From contig NZ_CABJCG010000001.1 in assembly GCF_902364025.1 (NCBI RefSeq), positions 620,001 to 684,000 of the forward strand: a stretch of 64,000 bases of DNA. The letters run 5' to 3'. Numbering within the stretch: the first letter of the stretch is position 1; each line of letters starts with the position of its first letter. Below the pieces are notes generated by a model that worked only from the letters and a program-made list of their open reading frames with translations, was not told the DNA's origin and ran no database searches. The translations under genes were made by a program, and so were the position numbers. This document shows positions 44,090 through 51,475 of the stretch, piece by piece. The stretch is from Enterocloster lavalensis. Lineage in GTDB: Bacteria; Bacillota; Clostridia; Lachnospirales; Lachnospiraceae.

Positions 44090-44335
44090 TTATGCAACTG
44101 CAACCGCATTCTGAGGGTCAATGGTCTCAAGGTAGGCCTCAAATTCCGCGCTGTCGCCATTAAACTGTACAGTCAGAATACGGGTCAGGTCCAGGCTCAG
44201 CACTCCCAGAATGGACTTTGCATCAATAATAATCCGGTTATAGAAAACATCGATATCAAAGTCACACTTGGTGGCCTCCTCGACAAAACGTTTTGCCTCG
44301 GCCAATGACGGTAACATGATTCTTCTCTGTTTCAT
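44090..44335 (-). CDS. HPr-like protein without the phosphorylatable histidine
   Basis: An 81-residue protein with the HPr fold pattern but no GLHARPA: the helix-1 region is LPSLAEAKRFVEEATKC. The Ser46 site remains in context as IIIDAKSILGVLSLDL (Ser near 44), and the C-terminal SAEFEAYLETI helix is kept. This combination (no His15, Ser46 kept) is like Crh, the carbon-catabolite co-regulator, rather than a PTS phosphocarrier. The start is the ATG after AAAGGAGTTTTGAAT. It has a strong promoter and its own terminator. Confidence 0.8.
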   Translation of the reverse strand: MKQRRIMLPSLAEAKRFVEEATKCDFDIDVFYNRIIIDAKSILGVLSLDLTRILTVQFNGDSAEFEAYLETIDPQNAVAVA

Positions 44336-44407
44336 ATTCAAAACTCCTTTTTTTGTAAACCCGGTCACATGAACCGGGCCGCCGGCTGTTTGTTCGCCGT
44401 TGGAATA

Positions 44408-44436
44408 CTTATATCACGATTAACGAAAGTTGTCAA
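44408..44436 (-). promoter_or_regulatory. Promoter of the HPr-like gene
   Basis: Minus strand TTGACA (44436-44431), 17-bp spacer, TATAAG (44413-44408). A 7-bp inverted repeat AACGAAA/TTTCGTT (about 44422-44444) flanks the -35. Confidence 0.75.
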
Positions 44437-44554
44437 ATTTCGTTTCATGGAAGAATTGTCCATTTATGGCGAATTTTCTTGTGCAATCTGTCATGATTCC
44501 CCGATGATTCCGATCACATTTTAAGCAGATTCCCAGTGCTATTTCCAAAAATAT

Positions 44555-44590
44555 GGGGACCGGCGGATTTCCCCCACCGGTCCCCGATTT
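44555..44590. terminator. Bidirectional GC hairpin downstream of the PH-domain gene
   Basis: GGGGACCGG (44555-44563) and CCGGTCCCC (44577-44585), followed by ATTTTTC on the + strand and by ATATTTTTGG on the minus strand. It lies ~300 bp past the PH-domain stop, beyond the tandem repeats. Confidence 0.65.
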
Positions 44591-44705
44591 TTCTTGATCT
44601 CGGATTTATGGAATGTGCGAAATTTTTTCAGCAAAGCCGTGAAAACGGCGATGAAAACGCGGTTTTAAGCGGTTTTTCCGGCTTGTCCGGGGCGCAGCGG
44701 CGCGG

Positions 44706-44880
44706 CGATCCGGGCGAGATGCGCCGCCTTATCCCGCTCTCCCGCCGGGCGCACATGCGGCCTCATCCCGGGCCTCCCGCCGGGCACACATGCGGCCTCA
44801 TCCCCGAGTCCCGCCGGGCGCACATGCGGCCTCGTCCCCGGTCTCCCACCGGGCACGTCCTCATCCCGAGCTTCCCGCAA
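44706..44880. repeat. 34-35 bp imperfect tandem repeats
   Basis: Units begin with TCCCGCCGGGC at about 44740, 44775 and 44809, then a variant TCCCACCGGGC at 44844; a degenerate copy lies before (about 44706-44739) and a truncated one ends near 44880. Each contains GCACATGCGGCCTC. Period 35, 34, 35 bp. They fill part of the 547-bp gap between the HPr-like and PH genes (44336-44882), which otherwise holds a promoter and the GC hairpin. Confidence 0.75.
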
Positions 44881-44882
44881 GA

Positions 44883-45293
44883 TCACTGGTTTAAGTCGTC
44901 GTCGTAACCGTCGTCATCCTGTCCGTCGTCGTCATATCCGCCGCCCATGAACTCTCTGGAGGCCACCCGCTTGCGGTCCCGCTCCTTCTCCACCAGCTCG
45001 GAAATCTGCTCCATCACGTCGGCGCTGCGGCGGATGTTGGTGATATCGAAATTCTTCAGGGTCTTGTCGCTGCTGACCACGTGGATGGTCCCCAGGCCCA
45101 GCATGCGCTGCCACAGACTGCGGCTCAGGGTCAGGTCCAGAATCCGGTAGAGTCTCACCTCGTCCTCATGAACCGTCAGCACGCCGGATTTCACAAAGAG
45201 GCGGTCCTCCGCCAGGCCGTACACGGTGAACGTCCAGGGCAGGCCCAGGGCATTTCTCTTACGTTCGCTCCAAATCATATTTTCTCGTTTCAT
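44883..45293 (-). CDS. PH-domain (bacterial PH/DUF304-like) protein
   Basis: A 136-residue cytoplasmic protein with a bacterial PH-like domain (residues about 5-100): NALGLPWTFTVYGLAEDRL, LTVHEDEVRLYRILDLTLSRS and LGTIHVVSSDKTLKNFDITNI, as in the YdbS/YdbT-type fold. It has no membrane segment. The C-terminal tail is strikingly acidic (GGGYDDDGQDDDGYDDDLNQ). Function unknown; the fold suggests binding to a membrane protein or lipid. The ATG follows GAGGATGATTCC. A 73-codon frame translated from the repeats starts with GTGA overlap at 44886, which I do not consider real. Confidence 0.75.
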   Translation of the reverse strand: MKRENMIWSERKRNALGLPWTFTVYGLAEDRLFVKSGVLTVHEDEVRLYRILDLTLSRSLWQRMLGLGTIHVVSSDKTLKNFDITNIRRSADVMEQISELVEKERDRKRVASREFMGGGYDDDGQDDDGYDDDLNQ

Positions 45294-45442
45294 GGAATCA
45301 TCCTCGCTGTTCTGTTGATCTATGGTAAACTACAAATTCTGTCACTGTGCCGCAGGCAACCCTTTCGTCTCCTCACAGTTACGTTCATTGTACTATAAGA
45401 TTCTGAATATTACCAGATACCTGCCCCAAAATTTCATTTTTC

Positions 45443-46585
45443 TTAAACTTCTTTCGCGATTTCAAAGGTATCGGCCATGAGTATGAGTCCGGCGCGGAAC
45501 AGCTGCATCATCTGCCAATACCCCGCCCCCTTTAACCCCAGCTCCCGGATCAGCGCGAACTTGGCTCGGTAGCTTCGCACGTCCTCGAACCACACCTCAT
45601 GCCGGACGCCGTTTTGGGCGTAATGGAAATAGGGGGACTGGGCCTGCTCGTCAAACCGGATCGCCGCCCCGTGAGAAATGGCCAACTGCACGGCCTCCAC
45701 GTTGCCGATGGTCCGGGCCTTGGTGGTGCCCCGCACATAGGGCAGCGGCCAGTCGTAGCCGTAATTGGGAATTCCCAGGATGATCTTCTCTTTGGGAATC
45801 TGCGTCAGGGCGTACTCCGCCACCCTGCGCACCATGTTAAGGGGCGCAACGGCCATGGGCGGCCCGTAGGTATACCCCCACTCGTAGGTCATCAGCATCA
45901 CCTGGTCCGCCGCCTCGCCCAGCAGCCGGTAATCCACTCCCTCGTAGAGCAGTCCCTGCTGGTCGCTGGAGGTTTTGGGGGCCAGCGCCACGGAGACCCG
46001 GTAGCCGAAGGGGCTGAGAATATGCCGCACCAAAGCCACAAACTCCGCAAAAGGCACCCGGTCCTCCGCGGGAATGTACTCAAAGTCGATGTCAATGCCC
46101 TGAAAACCCTTCTCCTGCATGGTCCGGCCCAGCTGCCAGATGATGCGCTGCTGCAGCTGTAAATCCCCCAGCAGCGTGTGGATCAAGGAGCTGTGGAAAC
46201 GCCCGTCCGGTCCGATGGAGGTAAAGGTGAGCACAGGGCGGGTTCTCTGCCCCTTTGCGGCCTCTATCATCCAGGCGTCGTCCAGTACAGGCTCCACCAG
46301 TTCCCCCTCCTCGGTAAAGCCGTAGGAAAAGACGTACAGGGACGAGAGGTAGGGAAGGCTCTCGGAGAGAACCCAGGGGCTGATAAACGGGTAGGCGTAA
46401 CCCAGAGTCTCCGCAGGCACGCGGGACTTTGCGGAATTTGCAGTGGGAATCAAGAGGGCCTGGCCCAGCGCAAGGGCGTAGGGATAGACCATCTGGTTGA
46501 TATAGATAAGGGAGTCCACAGGGACTTTATAGGTGAGGGCAATCTGATCGATGTTGTCGTTGGGTTTCACAGTGTAAATTTCCAT
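45443..46585 (-). CDS. LysM-GH18 protein (spore cortex/YaaH-like)
   Basis: A 380-residue protein: one LysM domain (residues 1-50, EIYTVKPNDNIDQIALTY... LIPT) followed by a glycoside hydrolase family 18 barrel. The GH18 catalytic motif DxxDxDxE is present as GIDIDFEY, the Glu near residue 167, with later motifs LMTYEWGYTYGPPMAVAP and GIPNYGYDW, and a C-terminal GAGYWQM. In Bacillus, similar proteins (YaaH/SleL) are N-acetylglucosaminidases acting on spore cortex, so a spore-coat or germination role is likely; no signal peptide is seen, as usual for coat proteins. The ATG at 46585 has GGAGGG about 12 nt upstream. Confidence 0.86.
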   Translation of the reverse strand: MEIYTVKPNDNIDQIALTYKVPVDSLIYINQMVYPYALALGQALLIPTANSAKSRVPAETLGYAYPFISPWVLSESLPYLSSLYVFSYGFTEEGELVEPVLDDAWMIEAAKGQRTRPVLTFTSIGPDGRFHSSLIHTLLGDLQLQQRIIWQLGRTMQEKGFQGIDIDFEYIPAEDRVPFAEFVALVRHILSPFGYRVSVALAPKTSSDQQGLLYEGVDYRLLGEAADQVMLMTYEWGYTYGPPMAVAPLNMVRRVAEYALTQIPKEKIILGIPNYGYDWPLPYVRGTTKARTIGNVEAVQLAISHGAAIRFDEQAQSPYFHYAQNGVRHEVWFEDVRSYRAKFALIRELGLKGAGYWQMMQLFRAGLILMADTFEIAKEV

Positions 46586-46684
46586 TAAATAGGATACCCT
46601 CCGCAGGGGTAGTCTTAAGGTATGTATATGTGGGGGGAACGGAGAAAATGAGGGACGGGACGGAAACAGACGGATATAAAACCC

Positions 46685-46712
46685 TTGAAGTGTAATCACA
46701 GTCCGGTATAAT
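46685..46712 (+). promoter_or_regulatory. Promoter of the first MerR gene
   Basis: TTGAAG (46685-46690), 16-bp spacer, TATAAT (46707-46712), with a GTG start 20 nt downstream. No MerR-type dyad here. Confidence 0.7.
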
Positions 46713-46732
46713 GAGGACATGGAGGTGATTCT

Positions 46733-47548
46733 GTGTTTCGAATTGGAGAATTTTCCCGGCTGACCCAGGTGACGGTCCGGATGCTGCGGTATTACGATGA
46801 GACGGGGCTTTTGAGACCGGCGAGGGTTGACCCCCGGACCGGGTACCGCCTGTACGAGACCCGGCAGATACCGCGTCTGAATCAAATCATCTATCTGCGG
46901 GACAGCGGTTTCAACGTGGCGGAGATCGTCGCCGCCCTGGATGCGGAGGAAAAAGGCCTGCTGGCAAAACAGCTGGACCGGAAGTCTGCGGAAATCGTGG
47001 CGGAAATCGAAGCCTGCCGCGAAAAACTCAGGAAGCTGGAGACAGCCAGAAGAGCGCTTTTAAACGGAGGCGGCGGGATCCATTTTGATATCTCAGTCAA
47101 ACCCGTTGCAGAATGCCTTGCGCTGAGCCTGCGCCGGACAATCCCCGATTACTACGGCGAGGGACTTCTGTGGAAGGAATTGGCCGGTTTCGCCGGACAG
47201 CGGCGGATCGCCCTCACCGGCGAACCCTTTTCCATCTACCATGATCCGGATTACCGGGAAAAACAGGTGGATGTGGAGCTGTGCGTTCCGATCAAAGAGT
47301 CTGTTGCAGACAGGGACGGCTTCACCTGCCGGACGGTGGAGGCGGTGCCGTTTATGGCCTCCACAATGGTGTGCGGAGATTTCTCCAACATTGCCGGGGC
47401 CTTCCAGGCGTTTGCCCGGTGGCTCCAGGACAATGAGGTTTACCGGATGGCGGGACTGACCCGCCAGATCGTCCACCGCGGGCCGTGGAATGAGGACGAT
47501 CCGGATCATTATCTCACGGAATTGCAGATTCCTCTGGAAATGGCTTGA
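46733..47548 (+). CDS. MerR-family regulator with GyrI-like effector domain
   Basis: A 271-residue MerR regulator. The winged HTH and start of the dimer helix are residues about 1-110 (RIGEFSRLTQVTVRMLRYYDE, NAEIVAAL-type region, AEIEACREKLRKLETARR). The C-terminal half (about 115-271) is a GyrI/effector-binding type domain, as in BmrR or Rob (DISVKPVAECLALSLRRT, LTRQIVHRGPWN). Start GTG after GGAGGTGATTCT. Such regulators bind drug-like ligands and twist DNA to activate a promoter with a long spacer; the adjacent promoter has exactly that architecture. The stop overlaps its -35 box. Confidence 0.88.
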   Translation: MFRIGEFSRLTQVTVRMLRYYDETGLLRPARVDPRTGYRLYETRQIPRLNQIIYLRDSGFNVAEIVAALDAEEKGLLAKQLDRKSAEIVAEIEACREKLRKLETARRALLNGGGGIHFDISVKPVAECLALSLRRTIPDYYGEGLLWKELAGFAGQRRIALTGEPFSIYHDPDYREKQVDVELCVPIKESVADRDGFTCRTVEAVPFMASTMVCGDFSNIAGAFQAFARWLQDNEVYRMAGLTRQIVHRGPWNEDDPDHYLTELQIPLEMA

Positions 47549-47575
47549 CTCTCACACGGTGTGAGGCCTTATGAT
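47545..47575 (+). promoter_or_regulatory. MerR-type promoter of trmO with 19-bp spacer
   Basis: TTGACT (47545-47550) and TATGAT (47570-47575) are separated by 19 bp, which contain a perfect dyad CTCACAC-G-GTGTGAG (47551-47565). This resembles BmrR/SoxR-type operators in which the activator undertwists the spacer. Confidence 0.8.
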
Positions 47576-47608
47576 GAACGCACATCGAACGAAACGGAGG
47601 AAAACATC

Positions 47609-48082
47609 ATGAACCATTTTCAGGTAAATCCCATCGGAACCATTCACCACAGCGAAGAAGGCCCCTGCATCCGGGTGGACAACGCCTACATTCCCGCCCT
47701 GAAGGCCCTGGAAGGCTTCAGCCACATAAACGTTATCTGGTGGTTTGACCGCCTGGACGACCAGAAGTCCCGCTCCCTGCTGCAGACGGAGCAGCCGTAT
47801 AAAGGCGCGCCCGCCGTCATGGGGATCTTCGCCACCCGATCCCCCCAGCGCCCCAATCCCCTGGCTCTGACCGCCTCCCAGGTCACCGGGCTGGACCCGG
47901 AAGCAGGCATCATCCGGCTGGCCTTCATCGACGCGGAGGAAAATACGCCGGTGCTGGACATCAAGCCCTACACCCCCAGCTTTGACCGCATCGAACATCC
48001 CGGCGTTCCCGCGTGGTGCAGCCACTGGCCCCGCAGTTCAGAGGAATCCGCGGACTTTGACTGGGATGAGGTCATTTCCTGA
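47609..48082 (+). CDS. trmO: tRNA (N6-threonylcarbamoyl-A37) methyltransferase-like protein (TsaA/TrmO family)
   Basis: A 157-residue TsaA-domain protein with an SAM-binding beta-barrel. Characteristic segments are FQVNPIGTIHHSEEGP, LEGFSHINVIWWFDRLDD, GIFATRSPQRPNPLALTASQVTG (the R-S-P-x-R-P-N-P motif, residues about 73-86) and LDIKPYTPSFD. TrmO methylates t6A37 of threonine tRNAs in E. coli; stand-alone short members of this family may have other substrates. The ATG follows GGAGGAAAACATC. Its position under a drug-sensing-type MerR promoter is unusual and suggests an inducible role. Confidence 0.86.
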   Translation: MNHFQVNPIGTIHHSEEGPCIRVDNAYIPALKALEGFSHINVIWWFDRLDDQKSRSLLQTEQPYKGAPAVMGIFATRSPQRPNPLALTASQVTGLDPEAGIIRLAFIDAEENTPVLDIKPYTPSFDRIEHPGVPAWCSHWPRSSEESADFDWDEVIS

Positions 48083-48192
48083 CATGTCCGCGCTATAAGC
48101 GGTTGTCCGGCTTTAAGCGGCACTCGCTGCATTCCCGGCTGTGGATGGATACAAATGCCCGCAGGCTGCGCCGGCATCCCGATGCATTCATT

Positions 48193-48229
48193 AAAAAGGC
48201 GGGCGCAGATAATTTTCTCTGCGCCCGCC
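48193..48229 (-). terminator. Terminator of the NUMOD1 gene
   Basis: A perfect 12-bp stem (48198-48209 with 48218-48229) is followed on the minus strand by TTTTTAATG, 62 nt past the gene stop. Confidence 0.8.
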
Positions 48230-48290
48230 CTGTAAATCTCACACGGTATCAAACGGCTGCCATCCCAGTCATTCTTGTTCCGGTTTCCTT

Positions 48291-48701
48291 CTACTCCTCC
48301 TTCAGCATCCAGCGGTACCCGCCCGCAGTCTTCTGTGCTCCGTTCAGCGCGCAGGAAAGACTGCGCCGGCTGATGCCTGTCGCACGGCTGGCGTGAGCGA
48401 TGGAATTGAACTGACAAATCTCCGTTCCTTCCAGATCCATCTGGAGTACCGGCCGCTTGTCGTGGTATCCGATGCAGCTCTCCCCGCTGATCTCAATGTT
48501 GTCCTGAGGGGTCTCCTCTTTCACCTTTTTCCAGATAAAGCCTCCTCCGGTCTTGCGCTCTCCGTGCGCCGCTCTGACCACAGCTCCGGACGATGTGCCG
48601 GCCGCCTCAGCGGCCTCCCTGGAGCTCTTATAATCCGCCATGAAAATGCCATCTTTCGTATACTGGCGGTACACAAATCCTACATTCGATGTCCGACTCA
48701 T
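48291..48701 (-). CDS. NUMOD1-domain protein without nuclease domain
   Basis: A 136-residue DNA-binding-type protein with two NUMOD1-like modules: the first is about residues 10-58 (VYRQYTKDGIFMADYKSSREAAEAAG...GGGFIWKKV), the second about 85-133 (VLQMDLEGTEICQFNSIAHASRATGIS...GGYRWML). NUMOD1 helices are usually attached to HNH or GIY-YIG homing endonucleases; no nuclease domain is present here. It might be a stand-alone regulator or a remnant of a mobile endonuclease. The ATG follows AGGAAGGACGTACAT. Confidence 0.75.
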   Translation of the reverse strand: MSRTSNVGFVYRQYTKDGIFMADYKSSREAAEAAGTSSGAVVRAAHGERKTGGGFIWKKVKEETPQDNIEISGESCIGYHDKRPVLQMDLEGTEICQFNSIAHASRATGISRRSLSCALNGAQKTAGGYRWMLKEE

Positions 48702-48835
48702 ATGTACGTCCTTCCTCTGCTAAATTTCGAATATAGTCATTATAGCAACTACAAAAGTATTTGTCCATATGCATCGGGAAAATATTCACAAAGCCCCCGC
48801 TGCCAATTTTATCCAACACTGTGTGTTTTGCAGTC

Positions 48836-48867
48836 GAAAAAGAGCCGCAGGCGGGACCCGCGGCTCT
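48836..48867 (-). terminator. Terminator of the diaminopentanoate-dehydrogenase-like gene
   Basis: AGAGCCGC (48841-48848) pairs with GCGGCTCT (48860-48867); on the minus strand TTTTT follows (48840-48836). Located 37 nt past the stop. Confidence 0.85.
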
Positions 48868-48903
48868 CTGTTTACTTTTTCTAATAGACTAAATCACAAA
48901 TAC

Positions 48904-49944
48904 TTATAAATCCAGATACAGGTGCATGGGATAGGACAAATACTCCACATCGTCCAGCTTCTCCACCGTAATATATCCGGCGGGCGCGTTGATGATCGTG
49001 GGGATACGGTTCACAACCGTTGCGCAGGTGTGTTCCACCGTGGCGGGCTTCTGTACGAAGAAGGTGGTGTCCGGCTCGCCGATGATCTTCCAGTCGCACA
49101 TATCGCCGTCCTCCGGCCCGTACACCTTGCCGATACACTGGGTCTCGATCACCGGCCCCTGGAAGGTCTCGGTGGTGACCACCGCGCTCATACCGATGCA
49201 CTGGCCCTTGGGGATCACCCGGCCCATGGTCTCGGAGTACAGGTCCTCGGGATAGAAATAGGGAACGCACTTCTGGGTCTGGGACTTGATGGTCCAGCCC
49301 ATCTTGTTGCAGAGGGCCTCGTTGGAGTTCCACACGTAGCTGGGCTCCAGGGTGGTGGGATGAGCGATCTTCTCCTCAAATTCCTCAGGCGTCAGTCCCA
49401 CGCCGTGGGCCTCTGCCAGCGCCAGTCCGTAATCCTCCACGTTGTAGCTGATGGCGCCCTCGATGCGGTCGATGCGGTGCACGCCGCCCGCCACGCAGCC
49501 GATCATATTGATCCAGTAAATGTCCTGCATGCCCGCGCCCACGATGGTGCAGCCGGTCTCCTTGGCCAGTTTGTCCAGGCGGTTGGTGATGGCGGAAGCG
49601 GTGGTCCAGGGATAAATGGCCTCCTCGCAGGTGGTCACCACGTTGATTCCCCGGGAAACGCATCTCTCAAAGTGGGGATACACATCGTCCATAAAGCTGA
49701 ACAGCGTCAGAACGGCGATGTCCGCATCGCACTCGTCCAGCACGGCGTCCGCGTCGTCCCGGATCACCACGCCCAGCTTCTGGCCCAGTCCGGCGAACTC
49801 GCCCACGTCCATTCCGACTACCTCGGGATTCACGTCGATGGCGCCCACGATCTCCGCGCCCTTCTCATACAGGTAACGCAGAATGTACTTTGCCATCTTT
49901 CCACAGCCATACTGCACAACACGGATCTTCTCACAATTCATCAT
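48904..49944 (-). CDS. NAD(P)-dependent oxidoreductase, 2,4-diaminopentanoate-dehydrogenase-like
   Basis: A 346-residue oxidoreductase with an N-terminal Rossmann fold ([17 protein letters not shown], residues about 7-23, the GxGxM motif) and a DapB-like core. The segments [29 protein letters not shown] and [15 protein letters not shown] follow the diaminopentanoate dehydrogenases of ornithine fermentation (Ord family). No other ornithine-fermentation gene is near, so the substrate may differ. Two adjacent ATGs (49944, 49941) exist; AAAGGGG favours the first. A promoter with 19-bp spacing precedes the gene and the upstream gene is a MerR regulator. Confidence 0.82.
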   Translation of the reverse strand: MMNCEKIRVVQYGCGKMAKYILRYLYEKGAEIVGAIDVNPEVVGMDVGEFAGLGQKLGVVIRDDADAVLDECDADIAVLTLFSFMDDVYPHFERCVSRGINVVTTCEEAIYPWTTASAITNRLDKLAKETGCTIVGAGMQDIYWINMIGCVAGGVHRIDRIEGAISYNVEDYGLALAEAHGVGLTPEEFEEKIAHPTTLEPSYVWNSNEALCNKMGWTIKSQTQKCVPYFYPEDLYSETMGRVIPKGQCIGMSAVVTTETFQGPVIETQCIGKVYGPEDGDMCDWKIIGEPDTTFFVQKPATVEHTCATVVNRIPTIINAPAGYITVEKLDDVEYLSYPMHLYLDL

Positions 49945-49990
49945 TATTAATAACCCCTTTCGTGATGGTTTTGTATTGCCTTGTGAGTTA

Positions 49991-50021
49991 ATTATAAGGC
50001 TTATACAAGGTATCAAGTCAA
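49991..50021 (-). promoter_or_regulatory. Long-spacer (19 bp) promoter downstream of the second MerR gene
   Basis: Minus strand TTGACT (50021-50016), 19-bp spacer, TATAAT (49996-49991), with near-dyad CTTGTATAAG (50009-50000) and overlapping palindrome TATAAGCCTTATA (50005-49993). Spacer length and position behind a MerR gene suggest MerR-type activation. Confidence 0.65.
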
Positions 50022-50053
50022 CGGGGAAAATCCACTTTTATTTTCAGACAATT

Positions 50054-50881
50054 TCAAAGCCGCACCGGGATTTGCAGGCGCAGGAACATGCCCCGTTCCT
50101 GCATGTCCATAGGCACCTCCGCCACCACCTCGCAGATGTAATCCCCGGTAATCTGATACCCTCTCTGTTCTATGGTTTCCAGCAGCCTGTCTATGTATTC
50201 CTTTTCTTTGTCAAAGCTGTTGCAGTAAATGCACAGGTAGGGACTGGGCGGAATCACGGTGATCATACTCTCCTCCACCGCGCCCTCGTCCACCAGCACA
50301 AAAATCTCCGTGGAGTCGTAGTTCCGGGCCAGCAGCTTGTCCTTGCGCAAAACCGTGCCCGCGTTGTAGAAGTAGATGGGCGACAAACGGTGGGCCAGCA
50401 GGTTTTTCTTCAGGTCCCGGAGTATTTTCTCGTAGACGTCGATGCCGTAGGCGTAGAAATTGATCCCGGAATCCACCATGTAGGTCAGGCGTCTGGGAAT
50501 ATATTCCAGAATAATGGTGCCGTCCGGCGGCGCGTTCTCGTACCACTCGTAGCTCTCCAGGGTCCGGCGGATGGCCCGCTTCTGGTAGTGCAGCTCCTGA
50601 ATCTGCTCGTCGATGGCCCGGGAATTCTTCATCAGAATCTTTTTAAACTGCTCCAGATCGAAGTCCTGTAACTGGCTGCGGATATCCTTCAGGGACATGC
50701 CAAGGGACTTCATGTGCTGAATCATGTCCAGCTGGGCGCTCTGGCGGATGTCGTAATAACGGTAACCGTTCTCCTCGTCCCGGTACATCGGGGAAAACAG
50801 GCCGGTCCGGTCGTACAGGCGCAGGGTCTGCTCCGACACGCCGTTCAGCCTCGCCATCTGTCCGATTGTCAGTTCTTTCAC
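50054..50881 (-). CDS. MerR-family transcriptional regulator with GyrI-like effector domain
   Basis: A 275-residue MerR regulator: HTH residues about 3-70 (LTIGQMARLNGVSEQTLRLYDRTGLFSP), coiled-coil dimer helix about 80-125 (EQFKKILMKNSRAIDEQIQEL), and a C-terminal effector-binding domain (about 130-275, GyrI/AraC-type, with EVVAEVPMDMQERGMF). Start codon is GTG, with AAAGGTCGGG upstream. The gene is on the same strand as, and directly upstream of, the long-spacer promoter at 49991-50021, so it very probably controls the oxidoreductase gene. Confidence 0.85.
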   Translation of the reverse strand: MKELTIGQMARLNGVSEQTLRLYDRTGLFSPMYRDEENGYRYYDIRQSAQLDMIQHMKSLGMSLKDIRSQLQDFDLEQFKKILMKNSRAIDEQIQELHYQKRAIRRTLESYEWYENAPPDGTIILEYIPRRLTYMVDSGINFYAYGIDVYEKILRDLKKNLLAHRLSPIYFYNAGTVLRKDKLLARNYDSTEIFVLVDEGAVEESMITVIPPSPYLCIYCNSFDKEKEYIDRLLETIEQRGYQITGDYICEVVAEVPMDMQERGMFLRLQIPVRL

Positions 50882-50950
50882 AGTATTTCCCGACCTTTCT
50901 TTGTGTAGTTTGGATAAATTTTCTGAATATTTTCCATATTTTATAACCCG

Positions 50951-50979
50951 ATTATACCAAAATAACCTGATACCTACAA
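50951..50979 (-). promoter_or_regulatory. Promoter of the second MerR gene
   Basis: Minus strand TTGTAG (50979-50974), 17-bp spacer, TATAAT (50956-50951). Confidence 0.7.
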
Positions 50980-51104
50980 TAAGGTTTTGATTATTTTGTC
51001 ATGATTTTAACAGCCATTAATTTTTCTGCCGGTTCGCTGGGGGGCGGCCCGGGAAATCCCCTGCCCGCGCAAATTGCGCCTGAATCGCCGCCGGTCCCGC
51101 CCAC

Positions 51105-51134
51105 GAAAAAAGCAGAGCGACTAAGCGCTCTGCT
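51105..51134 (-). terminator. Terminator containing a stop codon in its loop
   Basis: A 9-bp stem, AGCAGAGCG (51111-51119) with CGCTCTGCT (51126-51134), is followed on the minus strand by TTTTTT (51110-51105). The TAG stop of the coiled-coil gene (51121-51123) is in the loop. Confidence 0.85.
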
Positions 51135-51366
51135 GTGTATCCCGGCCCTGCTCCAGCATTTCCTTTAAATCCGCAACCGTCATCCCCTGCTCATCCAGAA
51201 GCGCCATCACGGATTTGAGCTGTTCCAGCTCGATCTGCTCCTTTAACTGCCGCTCCTTCTCTTTCAGAGTCTCCATACAATCCTTATACTGCTCCAGCGC
51301 TTCCACCACCTGTGCCAGCTCCTCGTTCAGCTTCTCCAGGGGCGTTTTCCGAACTCCACGTGCCAT
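51121..51366 (-). CDS. Small coiled-coil protein
   Basis: An 81-residue protein, nearly all charged heptad-like helix: LEKLNEELAQVVEALEQYKD, ETLKEKERQLKEQIELEQLK, then ALLDEQGMTVADLKEMLEQG. The last segment resembles a short helical motif in flagellar-export or H-NS-type proteins, but no family is assigned. The ATG (ARGVRKTP) follows AAAGGAGAGAACTGGAT. The gene is a single-gene unit whose transcription terminator contains the stop codon. Function unknown. Confidence 0.7.
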   Translation of the reverse strand: MARGVRKTPLEKLNEELAQVVEALEQYKDCMETLKEKERQLKEQIELEQLKSVMALLDEQGMTVADLKEMLEQGRDTQQSA

Positions 51367-51475
51367 ATCCAGTTCTCTCCTTTATCTCCGCAATATTCCA
51401 TGGTTTGTACCACTGGTTACATTATATGCGGATTTTGGAAAAATTATGACGGCGGCGGAAAAGATTCCCAGATTT

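Noticed and set aside
44706..44880. CRISPR array
   Set aside because: Units are directly adjacent without spacers, and no cas genes are present.
44665..44886. 73-codon frame after the PH-domain gene with GTGA overlap
   Set aside because: Its repeats follow the 34-35 bp DNA period, which is not a multiple of three; protein-level repetition is a by-product. No family or ribosome site of note.
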